Assembly (NCBI RefSeq): GCF_964355755.1
Contig: NC_092678.1
Location: 2,443,922 to 2,503,921, forward strand
Source: Antedon mediterranea
Lineage: Eukaryota > Echinodermata > Crinoidea > Comatulida > Antedonidae
Direction: 5' to 3'
DNA: 60,000 nucleotides
The notes under the pieces were generated by a model. That model saw nothing but the letters and a program-made list of their open reading frames with translations, had not been told where the DNA came from and made no database searches. Positions 46,601 to 58,864 of this stretch are shown here, piece after piece. Numbering within the stretch: the stretch's first letter is position 1; every line of letters begins with the position of its first letter. Made by a program: the position numbers and the translations under genes.

Positions 46601-47017
46601 AATAAGAATTGTGAATAATACTGGGAGTAGGTATTGAGTTTATCTACTTCTTTGCCTTGTCTAATCCCTATACTCAGACAGTAATTTATGGATAGTAAAT
46701 CATTTTAAAAGTGTTAAGAAAGTTCAAAATACATATTAATGATGACAGTTTTTATTGGTTCATGTCAATCAATGCTAAAGGTAAAGTGTATAATTTAGTA
46801 ACACGTAGCCAACAGCTAAACTACAATAACGTGATCTACTGTACTCCAGCTAAATTTAATGTTACTTAATGTTATTTTGGAGTGATGTAAATTGATTTAA
46901 AAAAAGGCTTGTTGTTTTCATGTTCTTGGCTAGACTAACACAGAGGTTGAAGATACAACAGTACTAAGGGAATCGGTAGGGCTGACAGGTCTTGACAGTA
47001 TGTTGGAGGTTATACCG

Positions 47018-47164
47018 TAAAGTGCCCTACACCATCAAACTACAGTACTGTATATGTGACAAAATGTGATGTGCCCGTATATGTCACGATGACATCATAT
47101 CACTACCACATTTGGAGATACTACTACCAAATTTTGATACATCACAATTTTGTAGACAGAGCTT
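47018..47164. mobile_element. Palindromic MITE, family A
   Basis: Left end decayed (CCCTACACCATCAAACTACA), core AATGTGATGTGCCCGTATAT and CACGATGACATCATATCACT, right end GTAGACAGAGCTTTA. In CaMK1 intron 1. Confidence 0.78.
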
Positions 47165-47794
47165 TATAAGGAGTATGGGTGAAAGATCTTTAACAGTAGT
47201 AGGAGGGTTATAAAGTGGCCTATTGCTATTACTTTATCTTTAAATAGTACTCTACTGTACTTTAGTTAAAAGCAATGCTTGTGGATGTTTTTTATGTTTT
47301 ATTTTACAATATTGATGAAACCCTGAAGTATCTATCATCCTTTGTTGCTGTAACTCACATCTAAGAACCCTAATAAAATGCAACTTGCATTAGAAGTATT
47401 CAAATAACAATAGAATTCACAATTACTAAAAACTCTAATACTGTTAAAGTACCCTTAGTATTTTACGATATATTTTGCTATTAGCAACTTTCTATTGTAT
47501 TTCTAACATACATTACTGAAATGTAACTAAAAACGTTTATTAAAGTAGGTAATAATGATTAATAGTATCTATGTACAATTTAAGTACTAGCTGCAATTCT
47601 AGCTTTACCAGAATACCTGTATAGGTTACTTTTAGGCCATATTTTATATCCATATTTATTACTATTTTACATTGTGCATTACTTATTTAAGAAGGAATAC
47701 TTCTATATATTTAATGAATCGTTAAATGCATTCTAGCTACTGTAATACTGTACAGCATATGACCAATATATACCGAAGTATAAGTGATAAAGTT

Positions 47795-47890
47795 TGAGCT
47801 ACAAAGATGAGCTTGTTGTCCAATTTCAAGATCCAGGGTTCAATCCTAACCAAGTGCCAAGGTTTATATACTGTAGTTTATCCATCTTGT
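47795..47890 (+). mobile_element. tRNA-like SINE remnant
   Basis: GAGCTACAAAGATGAGCTTG then CCAGGGTTCAATCCTAACC, a good B box, about 40 bp apart. The A box is weak. In CaMK1 intron 1. Confidence 0.4.
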
Positions 47891-48375
47891 AATAAAGCAA
47901 TTTGTATATGTATATGTGTATAAATATTTATAATATATTTTTTCATCTTTTTCAAATTAAAGACAATATACAGTACTGTATGAACCAGGTTTTAATTGAA
48001 GTGAAGGAAGTCATGCAATATTTCATGCTTTAAAAATTCAACCCTGATTATTTCCAAAAGAACCTCATTAATCTAAAGAATGGCACGAAATCTACTAATA
48101 ATCATTTAATAATATTCGCATTATTACTGAATGATTTTACGCTATCTTGCTAATTGCATCAATCTTGCTTGAGTAGGCTGTTTGGTACGTGTTCGTGCCC
48201 AGTCTGTGGTTTATTTGAAAGGCACAATTGTCTGCCAGGCTCCACTCAGATAATTATTCCCTTATGAATGTTCCAATTCATTATCTTTCCTAATAATGAT
48301 ATTACTAGTTGGCACTGGTTTCAATGAACTGAATATAAATATTATTTTCTTATGTACGGTATAGTTGCTGTGTAA

Positions 48376-48529
48376 TGCTCTGTACGCTATCATTGACAAA
48401 AAGGTGTGATGTGCCCAAATATGGTAATAATATACCCAAATATGGTAGTGGTATGACATCATTATGTCCATATACATGGGCACATCACATTGTGTTGTCA
48501 CATCAAGTTTGATACTGCAGACAGAGCTT
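48376..48529. mobile_element. Palindromic MITE, family A
   Basis: GCTCTGTACGCTATCATTGA at the left, doubled CCCAAATATGGTA segment, GGGCACATCACATTGTGTTG, right end GATACTGCAGACAGAGCTTT. In CaMK1 intron 1. Confidence 0.82.
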
Positions 48530-48947
48530 TAACTCTGTACTACTGTACAAGGTACAGATAGACAAAGTATATAGTATACTGTAGGAAATATTTAATATTG
48601 TTAAACCATACATATTTATCTGTAGTGTAAAATAAAAAAATGCTACTTTTACATAATATAAATTATTATATGCTTACCATTATGTAAATGCACTTCTATT
48701 GAAATTGCCTTCAAACCATTATTAGTGTGTTTGTGCTTTTGTATTCAGAGCGTTGATAGATGACAATAAGTAACTAGCTGACAATAATGCGTAGTTTGAT
48801 TGCCTAATGCTAAAGTGAAGCATGTCATTATTTATTGAACATAGACCCTGGCTCATCAGGAAAACACAAATGTTTACATCACCTTGTTGTTAATAGGCAA
48901 ACTATAGTAATGAAGAAGCCTATATTTATTTTGTAGACTGTTATTCA

Positions 48948-49185
48948 TATGGAGACCATATACTGTATGGAGACCATATACTGTATGGAGACCATATACT
49001 GTATGGAGACCATATACTGTATGGAGACCATATACTGTATGGAGACCATATACTGTATGGAGACCATATACTGTATGGAGACCATATACTGTATGGAGAC
49101 CATATACTGTATGGAGACCATATACTGTATGGAGACCATATACTGTATGGAGACCATATACTGTATGGAGACCATATACTGTATA
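48948..49185. repeat. 18-bp minisatellite, 13 copies
   Basis: Unit TATGGAGACCATATACTG, virtually identical copies. The unit contains TATGG...CCATA and is partly self-complementary. ORFs in three frames run through it and are artefacts. In CaMK1 intron 1. Confidence 0.97.
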
Positions 49186-49654
49186 CTGGATAACTCCATG
49201 CGAGAATACTGTACCTTCTTTTGAAAAATGTTAATAAGGGACAGAAAACATTAACTTCTATACAGTCATACAGTAGGGTAAACAAATTTCTACTTATAAC
49301 TTCTCTAATTGGTATAAATTTGTCAAACATGACATTCAGAAATAGATTAATTAATGAATAAAAACAATATGCTGACTTTCACAATGATAAAACAAATATT
49401 TAGTTGGTTAAATGGAATATTAATTATTGGATTTTTAGCAAGAATCAATTGTGTAAACAGGTTTAATATCAGGTTTGCAAGCGGTCGTTTACTTGTTAAT
49501 GCCAATTCCTTTTAATCATTTAATCAAATATAAATATCCGCCTACATTTATTATTATATTATACATTTATTTAAGAATATTTGTAAACATTCATAATAAT
49601 TAACTGATTTTTTTTCATTTCCTCCAATTTTTGCAATACTATTTCTCGAAGACT

Positions 49655-49735
49655 GACATTTTAAGAGTGGAGTTTGGTGGCTTGCCTACTGGTCCCAGGC
49701 TCCTCAGTTCAAATCATATCACACACCATACAGTA
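49655..49735 (+). mobile_element. tRNA-like SINE remnant
   Basis: TTTGGTGGCTTGCCTACTGG then CCTCAGTTCAAATCATATC, A- and B-box-like spacing. Low similarity to the other heads. Confidence 0.35.
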
Positions 49736-50277
49736 TTTTTTTATGACAGAAACAATTCCCCCTGAAATATTTTGTTTATATCTTATTAATGTTCTGTTGA
49801 AAGTGTCATCTGTGAGAAGAATAATTAATGAAATCACTTGACAATGAAAATCACCTTTGGCAATATGATTAAATTGTAGATAATGGCAGTGCCTGCATAT
49901 CATACAAAAAAGATGTCGGTTTGAACTTTATTTTCCTTGATATATTCATCTTTGCAGTTTTGAAATCATTTGATGCTAACCTGGCCAATGAACCATTTCA
50001 TAATGTCACTTTTGTCTTCACCATTAATGCCTACGAACAGGAAAACAGAGTTCGAGTCACGGTTGAGTCAATTTTATTCACAGATTTTCTCACATTATAT
50101 CTACTTATTATATTTTGATACCTTATAATATTCATATTTAATGAATAATTATTACAAAGTCTTTGATGTAATTCTTGAATACCGTAAACATACCATGAGC
50201 GTGTCAAAGAAAAATATGAATGTGCAAACATTACAATAAATCAATAACACTGAAAATGGAATTAAAACGCTTCTTAG

Positions 50278-50372
50278 TGTTCTACTGAGGTCGCTTGAGC
50301 TGTATTGGCTGAGCTCACACGCTAACCGCGCTACTCTGATCCCATGAGAGCAATGGAGAGGCCATAATTGAC
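50278..50372 (-). mobile_element. tRNA-like SINE remnant, minus strand
   Basis: Minus strand GAGTAGCGCGGTTAGCGTGT resembles an A box, then CAGCTCAAGCGACCTC as a weak B box. GC-richer than its surroundings. Confidence 0.35.
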
Positions 50373-51699
50373 TCGCTATTGCTTACAGTATCAAATTACC
50401 TTCCGCTAGCTTATCACTTTTCTTACAAATTTAGAAAGAAGTTCTCCATAAAATATGTAGACTAAATATTCATGAATGTGAAAAACAAAATGGAAATTAA
50501 ATATTATTAATAATAATAATAATAAAAACAATAATAGAATACAAAATCTGCCATTTTATTGTATAAATAATATTAAAATGATTAAATATATGCACACTTT
50601 AGGTCATCTTGCATATTACTCAAAATGAAATCAATTTGTTTCTGGTGTTTTTGTTTCTTGGGTTGGATTCTATTATAATAAGTATGGGTGTGAACCTTTC
50701 CATGATTGAACCTAAACATTAGTGTTAGAAGGAATGAACCCAAGTTTTAAACTGGCATAAAATTTAACCCCGAACAACACATGTGTAAATACTTTATTTG
50801 TCACTTTCATAACATAATAACATAATATAAAAACTTAAGTGTATTAAAATTAAAGAATACTGTAATCATGTTGTTGTAATCATAGATAACGTTTAAATTT
50901 AAAAATAAAGAGTTTCTTTGAGGATAGTTTTATAGTATTTTTCTATAAAGTAAAGGTAGACTGTTACAAAGATTTGCGCTTCAAAGTAAAACAATAAATG
51001 AACCAAATGAAGTATAAAATCTTAGTATAATTACTGTAAATTAAAATTGTTTTCAAGCCTTTGATTCATTTTTCATATGATATAATAGTAATAGCTTAGG
51101 TTCATTTCATGTTTATCTTATCTTGCACTCCAATTTTAAAAGCTTCTTTAGTAGCATTTAATGATAAATGTCATTTCCATAGCTTTGTAAAAGTATCAAA
51201 ATGAAAAATATGCAATCTTTTTATCAGGACGTACATGTATACTTAAAAAAAAAAAGTTTAAATATTGATGATTCCAAAGTTTGTGTTTGTTCTTTTTATT
51301 GATGTGTAATCCAAAGTCAGCATGGTTTATAAAGTCACTATATATACACATACCCATTGATCTTGGTAAATCAATACGTACCTCGATTGACTGCTGAAGT
51401 GTAAACAAAGGCTCCACACAATATGGTATGTCCTGTGTTCAGGATGATTTATATGGATGTACTGATGGTGCTGCTGGACATTGGTCAAGTAAACTTTGTG
51501 ACCGTGTACTTCCCAACGACTACACTATATACAGTAGCATGGACACAGTTTACTAACTAGCTTACTTTATAGACTACAGTATATCGTGCCTTGCTTACCT
51601 GGATAAACCGATCATATCCCTCTCTCCGAAGTATACAAAATAATATAATTTATTCCTTAATGAAAAATATGCTACTGTAGCATTTCATTTGGATGATAC

Positions 51700-52290
51700 C
51701 TCTAGATATTGAATGCCATGCGCGCTATGCGTGTAGTTCTTCAAGCTCCGCCTCGCACCAGCACTCACATTCTTCTAACATCTCTACACATCATGAATGT
51801 GTCACAGAGGGTGCAGTACCAGGTAGGCTGCCTAGCTTTTAAAGCCATGAACAATATTGCCCCTCGATACATCACCCAACGATTTTCCACTGTTCCGATA
51901 CACTCTATGAGGACTAGGGCTGCTTCCAGGGGAGACTTACTGGTACCCAAAGTTAAATTGGAATGTTTCCGGCGCTCTTTTATTTATTCTGCTTGTATTT
52001 TATATAATGTATTACCTTCTGTTTTGAAAGAATGTACAAATATTAACTCGTTTAAATTTAATTTTAAAAAACACATTTTATCGTAATTGTTTAATTGATT
52101 TTTTTTTTGGATAATTTTTTTTTTTTATATAATAGTTTTAAATTTAAATGTATATAGTAGATTCGTATTAGTTAAGTATAGTTTTATATATTTTGTCATT
52201 TTTAAGAGGGCCCCTGAATATCAGCTGGCCTGTGGGTTCAGCTGGAAGGGTTACCCTCTATAAATAAAGTTGAAATAAAATAAAATAAAG
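51700..52290 (+). mobile_element. 5'-truncated LINE, RT C-terminus and 3'UTR
   Basis: 51709-52086 is open: NAMRAMRVVLQAPPRTSTHI, YQVGCLAFKAMNNIAPRYI, RTRAASRGDLLVPKVKL and ILYNVLPSVLKEC, the usual C-terminal region of CR1/Jockey-like elements. A 3'UTR with AGGGCCCCTGAATATCAGC and a (AATAA)n tail follows. In CaMK1 intron 1. Confidence 0.85.
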
Positions 52291-52449
52291 GTATAAAAAC
52301 ATGAATTCTATTTTCAGAGCACATACAATCTGAAATATACTATAGTGTAGGATATTTGTAAAGTGATAATTATGTTCATAGAACAATTATTGCAGCATTT
52401 GCACCCTATATTGATGATATCCCATTTTATACATAGGGTATGTGGCCGA

Positions 52450-52815
52450 GTGTTAGTGAGTGTAGTGAGTGTGGCCGAGCGGTTAAGACAGTGGAACCTT
52501 AATCCAAAGCCATAACATCGGCAAGTCTTCTCGGATAAGGACTATAAACCGTAGGTCCAGTGTACATCTGGCTCATGTGCACTTTAAGAACCTAGTACAT
52601 CTTTCGAGACGAGTAGGGGGTTACCCCGGTGTACTAATTCATACATACACAATGTTGTGGACAGACGTAATGGCGCCGTAGTTGGCTGCTGATGACACGA
52701 TGTGACCCTTAGGGGAGAAAAATGTTGTTGAAAAGATGTTAACATCTAAGTCCACAGCGCCTTTGATCACTAATTGTTGCTGGAATTGGCGCTTTACAAA
52801 TTTGTATATATATTA
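52450..52815 (+). mobile_element. tRNA-derived SINE with conserved central block
   Basis: Head GTGTGGCCGAGCGGTTAAGA is a Leu/Ser-type tRNA A box. The central part CGGATAAGGACTATAAACCG, AGGTCCAGTGTACATCTGG, GTGCACTTTAAGAACC, CGAGACGAGTAGGGGGTTAC and CCCGGTGTA resembles the conserved middle domain seen in many invertebrate SINEs. The tail is GGCGCTTTACAAATTTG. About 365 bp, probably full length, in CaMK1 intron 1. Confidence 0.75.
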
Positions 52816-52942
52816 CATCATACTGTATGTACAGTATATTACATCATACTGTATGTACAGTATATTACATCATACTGTATGTACAGTATATTACATCATA
52901 CTGTATGTACAGTATATTACATCATACTGTATGTACAGTATA
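52812..52942. repeat. 24-bp minisatellite at SINE 3' end, 5 copies
   Basis: Unit TATTACATCATACTGTATGT plus ACAG, perfect copies starting directly at the TATATATTAC tail of the SINE. The unit contains the palindrome ATACTGTAT. Confidence 0.93.
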
Positions 52943-54463
52943 TGGTTACATTCCATCTTTCTGTTTAAAAGACTTTTGAGCATAAAAACCAGCATTATAG
53001 TACAGTATAATATCCATGAAAAGTATTCATGATCGATACAGCATGACTATGAAATAACATCTCAATAACTATGCATAATAATTCATATTCTAGCTGCAGG
53101 CAAGGGTTCCGTTTTTAATATGCTCTTCGGCAATCTAAGACATCGAAGGGTTGTTTTGAGAAATAATTGAAAATAAACGAGAATTGCAGACGTAATAATA
53201 TATGTAGAGCATTTTGCATGTATTCTATTCTTTGAAAGGTTTCAGGCGATTATATTTATATTTATATTCATTACTTTTTTACAGAAAAATATGTAAAATT
53301 TGATAAATAACTTTGTCAAAATATTATATTATATAAGTTGATAATTACTGTATTTCATTACCAAATTAATTCCATTTCATACAATGTTCTTTTTTTTCTT
53401 TTAATGAATTAATATTTTTATAAATTGGTTTTCAATTTTATTTTTCACTTTTCATTTATTAAAAAATAAAGCAAACTAATTTGCAGAAAATTAAGTAAAA
53501 ATTTGAAGGAAAGTTAAAATTGTATTCAATTTGGTTTGGATCCTTCATTGTGGTAAACAAAGTTATTTTCATTTCATAATCCTATAGTATATTAGGATTA
53601 TTATTAAAACAGTATAATGTTACTTTGTGTTAACATTAATTTATTTTTAGTGATGACATTTGTAAAGTATTTTCTTAGAAATTAGACAGGACATTAAATC
53701 TTAAAGCGTTGAGCATACTGACCTACTTTAGTGTTAATGTCTGTAGATCTCATGTATTAGTTGGTCACTATCCTTTGTTGTATGTATAAATATAATTTAT
53801 GCAATGAAATTGCTTTTAATATTTGAAGCATTGTATACAGTAGGAATAATAATATAATAATAATGATATATTCATTCTTTAATAATTAATTCTGTTTTAT
53901 GCATACTCTGGAAGCACTATGTTGTGTGTGCACACACCATTAATATTAAATCTACATCCCAAGATGGTAGAGAATTCAAATTTGAGAGTTGAATCAAGAT
54001 GAAATTGAATTATTCTGGGTCATATTTTAATGATCATTGAATAATTAATACATTAATTAATTCTGAAGTATTATTTAAAATAATTAGATTGTTACTTCTT
54101 ACACCATGCAATTTGTAGACAGATCCATTAAAGAACAGCTCAGATACAAAATAACAATATTATACCTTTTTTAAAAACACCATCTACACTGACAATTGTC
54201 TCGCATGCTATCTGCCAACTACAGTATGCCTGTCATAACATTACCAACATGTCCCAAAGCTCTGTAGATCGAAGGGTTTACCTGTGGCTGTGACATGATC
54301 AGTTCCACATGCCGCGGAGAATGTGTACATAGTACAGTACTGCTGGTATTTGTCGCAGCCAGGCATAAGATCAAAGGACTGTTATGAGTTCCTATATTGG
54401 CAAGGGGAACTCAGTGTCCTGATGATAGATTGTCTTGCATATACTAAATAGAGGTATCTCTAA

Positions 54464-54682
<219 letters not shown>

Positions 54683-55298
54683 TAACATTCAGTCTGTTTC
54701 ATGTCCACTGCAGTACCTGGATGAACTAACATTGGCCTATCTTTCTTAAGAGGAAGAGGACACATTAAAGCACTAAACTGCCACCCCCATCACCAAGTGG
54801 TAGCAACCCAATGATAATATTTTTTTTTCATTAATATACAATATTGTAATAGCAGTACAAAATGTTCGACAAGTAATTAATCTTTGTCAACTTGCTACTA
54901 AAATATACATGTATTGCTACTATCGATGTATTAGGCATGTTATTATTGTTATTCAATGTAGTTGATATGGTAATACAAGTTACAGTACATACAATGTAAT
55001 AGCTATAATGATAATGCCTACGCCTACGACTGGTTAATATACCTTTTACTAAGTTATTGTTACAATCCATTAACCTGTCAGAAAATGTGCATAATAAAGC
55101 ATTAATGATTTTAGTGTGTTGTTGTTGACCAATTTTCTGTGATGTATACTTTGTCGACAAAATAATCAACAATTATGGAGATAATCACACCCCATAGGGA
55201 ATGAATTTTCTACTTAAAAATACAATATCAAATAGTTATATTGTTGGCTGACCTGGTGTGAGGTCTAGCCAAAATATATCTGTATGCAATAACTTCAA

Positions 55299-55425
55299 AA
55301 GCTCTGTCTACACTATCAAACTGTATGTGACAACAACATTTTCTGTGCCCATATATGGACATGATTACATCATATTACTACCATATTTGGGCACATCACA
55401 TGGTTTGATAGTGTAGACAGAGCTT
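55299..55425. mobile_element. Palindromic MITE, family A, 52 bp upstream of CaMK1 exon 3
   Basis: AAGCTCTGTCTACACTATCA to GATAGTGTAGACAGAGCTT, with core CCCATATATGGACATGATTA. It lies just before the branchpoint region of exon 3 (acceptor AG at 55476-55477). Confidence 0.88.
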
Positions 55426-55477
55426 AAGGTAAAAATGATGATTTAACATTGCATATTGTTTGTGTTTATTATTCTAG

Positions 55478-55552
55478 AATCACACATCCTCATATTGTAC
55501 AGCTGAAGGAACTGTTTGAAAGCAAGAGTAGTGTTTACCTTGTCATTCAACT
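55478..55552 (+). CDS. CAMK1: CaMK1-type kinase, coding exon 3 (partial gene, continues past window)
   Basis: Acceptor TTATTCTAG, then ITHPHIVQLKELFESKSSVY and LVIQL, the conserved KxxHPxIVxLxxxFExxxxxYLVxQL block of CaMK kinase lobe 1, ending two bases into Leu at GTAAGT. The next expected block (VxGGELFDRI) is not found in 55553-60000, so the remaining exons lie to the right of the window and the third intron exceeds 4.4 kb. About 92 residues of the kinase are present. Confidence 0.88.
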
Positions 55553-55654
55553 GTAAGTTTTTTATTCAAGTTTAATTTAATTAGTCATGTTGTGGCCTGG
55601 TGGTTCATGATAAGAAATACATTGTAATGTAATGTAACCATTTGTTTGGTAGTC

Positions 55655-55980
55655 TAATCATTCTATCTCCCACCCATCCCATGTTCTCTCATCTCCAAAA
55701 TGTCATCTCATATTTACCCTCCCCATCATCCCTCTTCCTCATATTTTCCCCATTCCTTGTATCTACCCAGCGCTCATCTCCAACACGGCCCATACAGTAT
55801 CTCAAACATTTCCTCTAATTTCCAAAATATCCTTTCTGTTCATCATCGCTCCTAAAATCCCTCTCCCTCAAATATCTCCCACCCATATATCCCAACCCAT
55901 TATACTGTATATCCCAACCCCTCATATGTCTCCAGCCAACACACCTCCTACATTTCCTCCACTTCCCTATATCCAACAGA
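55655..55980 (+). other. Pyrimidine-rich, G-poor tract in CaMK1 intron
   Basis: About 325 nt just after exon 3 on the sense strand are dominated by C and T (TCTCCCACCCATCCCATG, CCCTCCCCATCATCCCTC, CCTCCTACATTTCCTCCACT) with very few G. It looks like a decayed CCCA/TCTCC-type simple repeat. It could bind pyrimidine-tract proteins; that is inference. Confidence 0.7.
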
Positions 55981-57544
55981 GGTCATTTACTCAAGTACAG
56001 TACGACAAGTCTCAGGTTTTCTTTAGAAAATTAATATAATAGTTTTATGTACTGTAGTTTATTGTTCCAAATACTAGTGTCGCCAAAATCTGTGTTGCCT
56101 ATTCACATTTCAATGTAAATAACATCATTAAATATTTTATGATATTTTTCCTTGTTTTGCACACAGCATAAGTCTATTTTATGCTTTGCAATAACAGTAG
56201 GTAAAAGAGAGCGACAACATCAAAATGTATAAGTCTATTTCATGCCTAGCTTACCGGGATAAACCGACAAATGACATTATTCCTAATTGTGTTAATCGAT
56301 ATTTTGCATACAGGTTATTTTTGGAATAATAACACAAGTCTGTTTTTGCATTTTAAAAAGAAATTGGTTGATGGATGCGCCTTATGTAAGCTAGCATCTA
56401 AGAAAAAATATTAAACATAAAAACTATGAAATATTGTCAGTCTTGTCAATAAATTAATGATTTCTTTCATTCCTCCTGAAAATTTCTTTTCAAAAGGTTA
56501 TTTTTCTTAAACCATACTACTTCTTTTTCAATCAGGGCTTCTTTTCAAGATGACCTTTGACCTTTTCTTCCAGTGGTCCTTTTAAGCTTGGTTCTCACTA
56601 GGACGTAACGCAAAGACATATATTTGACCAATGGCAAGTGACAGTTCAAATAATACTTTTTTATATGAACTTTTCAATCAAACTCCTGGTCAAGATAGAT
56701 CTATTTTAATACAGGATTTTTACCTATTCTGTACAGTGGGATTTTTACCCTTTTTTGTAATACACTACAGTGTTGCTATATCAGTGCTAAGCTCTTACAG
56801 CAGCAGCTGTCCACGTGTGTCATAACTAGCAAACTAGCAATTAAACTACAACCATGCACAATTACCATAATTAGAAACGTTAATTATAACAAGACTATAT
56901 TAATCATTAATTATAATGGATCTTTAATGCTTTCTCTTCTGTATTAAAAATGGTAGTATGATTAAAAATTGATTATTTCTTATAATATATAATATTATGT
57001 ACTTAATAAATTGTGTAAAATTATAATAGATTTTTAACGTTTCAATGAATGAAAGGTCGTTACAGAGCTTCACCCCACCCCTGTTTAATAGTGATATAAA
57101 AAAGGTCATTTTGTACATTATTTTCTAACTCTGACCTCCAATGCTCCCTCTCCTTCTACCCTTTCTAATATCTTAGTTCCGTTTCTACTGCCGTAACAAG
57201 CACTTAACATTTACTAGCAGTTTGCAGATTTCATCTCTCATCTTTCTGTCTAGCGCCAATGTCAATTGAGTCTATTGAACCAACATACATATACCTGAGT
57301 CTTTCACCTGTTATGCAAATTTTGTCATACAGGTATTAGTGATTTTTAGTGACTTCACTCAGATTATTTGTTACAAACGCTGTAGATAATGTATGTTTTG
57401 CTTGCCATACAATTGACATACTTGATTGGTTGAAGGTCACAGTTTCATTATTAAAAGATTGCGATCAGAATTCAGGTCATCAATGTTGTGACATCATCAA
57501 TAGACTGGACAGTATCAGTGATATTGATTATTGATGACAATGAT

Positions 57545-57668
57545 TTACTTGCCCACCAGTGACAATTGGTGATATACTAGCCCACCAGTGACAATTGATG
57601 ATCGAATAGCCCTCCAGTCACAATTGATGATTGGCTAGCCCACCAGTGACAATTGATGATTGGCTAGC
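57545..57668. repeat. About 31-bp minisatellite, 4 copies
   Basis: Unit GCCCACCAGTGACAATTGAT plus GATTGGCTA, diverging towards the left. In CaMK1 intron 3. Confidence 0.85.
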
Positions 57669-58750
57669 ATCAAGAGGTTGTGTACGCCATACTACAGTAT
57701 TCCATAAGGTTTATCACAAATAGCTTGATTTTGGGAGGAAGGTCATTGCACAATGCATGATGGGAAGGGTTCGGGAGCAAATATCACTATGCCTACGCAC
57801 AAACAACAAATCATGTACGTACAGTACAGTTTTTCACCATGTGTCGCGCACGCTATTTGCGATAAACCTTATTTATTCAGGAATATAAAGTCAGTTTATA
57901 ACATATTGTCTAGGCACTGATCAGTTTTCATATTGAGCCTGCTAGCACATTACTAATTAGGAGAGGTACCAGATGCTTGGCAAGTACTAAAACGAGACTA
58001 GATTTAACAGCTTGTCTTTTAGCCTCTCACGATATCACACATTATACAGTAGAAAACAATTGCCTCACTACCAATTGTTGTAAATCAAATCAATATTGTA
58101 AGGTGACTTTAATACTGATTGCTAAAATTATGATAATGATGAAAGGAGTGCAAAATGCAGTCATGTTCACTAATTTAATCTTTCAGCATCATTTCGTATA
58201 TGGGCGATCATCCATGAAACGTAACTTGTTCGGCCATGGGTAATTAATTCAGCCATGATTACATAATTACATAAAAGAAAGCAATGTAATTTGCAAAAAT
58301 TGGTAATGCTGATTACATCAAAATTGTTGTTGTATGCATAATTGTGGGATACTGTGTTAAAACCTTTTTTCAGATATCCAATGATTATCATGATAAAATA
58401 GAATAGAAGGAACCGTCAAAATTATTCTACTGCAGTTACTGCAGTATCTACATTTTGTTTACTCTTTAACCTGTTTATGCAATATTTATAGTAAGCTGAA
58501 TAATCATACACACTTTTTATTGCAGTATTTGCCTCATAAACTTCCTTATTCAAACAAACTAAAATCATACATTGTTGCAACCAGAAAATGTAGTTACTGT
58601 ACTTCAGTAAATGCAGTACAATAATTTTAACACAATCCCTAGTAAAATACTTTTTTTTTTAGGCAGAATTACTATGGATATTTCATTTATATATTCTTAT
58701 AATATATTTGATGTAAATTGAAGATAAATACTTACACTTAACACTTGTAA

Positions 58751-58864
58751 AGCTCTGTGTACGCTATCAAACTTTATGTGACAAAACAAAAATGTGATCA
58801 CTATACCATATTTGAGCACATCATACTTTTTTGTCAAACTAATTTACTAGTGTAGACAGAGCTT
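58751..58864. mobile_element. Palindromic MITE, family A, internally deleted
   Basis: AAGCTCTGTGTACGCTATCA to ACTAGTGTAGACAGAGCTT; the GTGCCCATATATGGACATG half of the core is missing. Confidence 0.82.

Noticed and set aside
48941-49330. ORFs of repeated YSIWSP, MVSIQY and METIYC peptides
   Set aside because: Artefacts of a perfect 18-bp tandem array.
51709-52086. 125-residue ORF as a host gene
   Set aside because: It matches the C-terminus of non-LTR retrotransposon ORF2 and is followed by a LINE-type 3'UTR and A-rich tail.
52450-52530. Leu/Ser tRNA gene
   Set aside because: Only the A-box half is tRNA-like; the sequence continues into a SINE body.
57977-58243. 88-residue plus-strand ORF in the CaMK1 third intron
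   Set aside because: Lacks kinase motifs and splice signals; composition looks non-coding.
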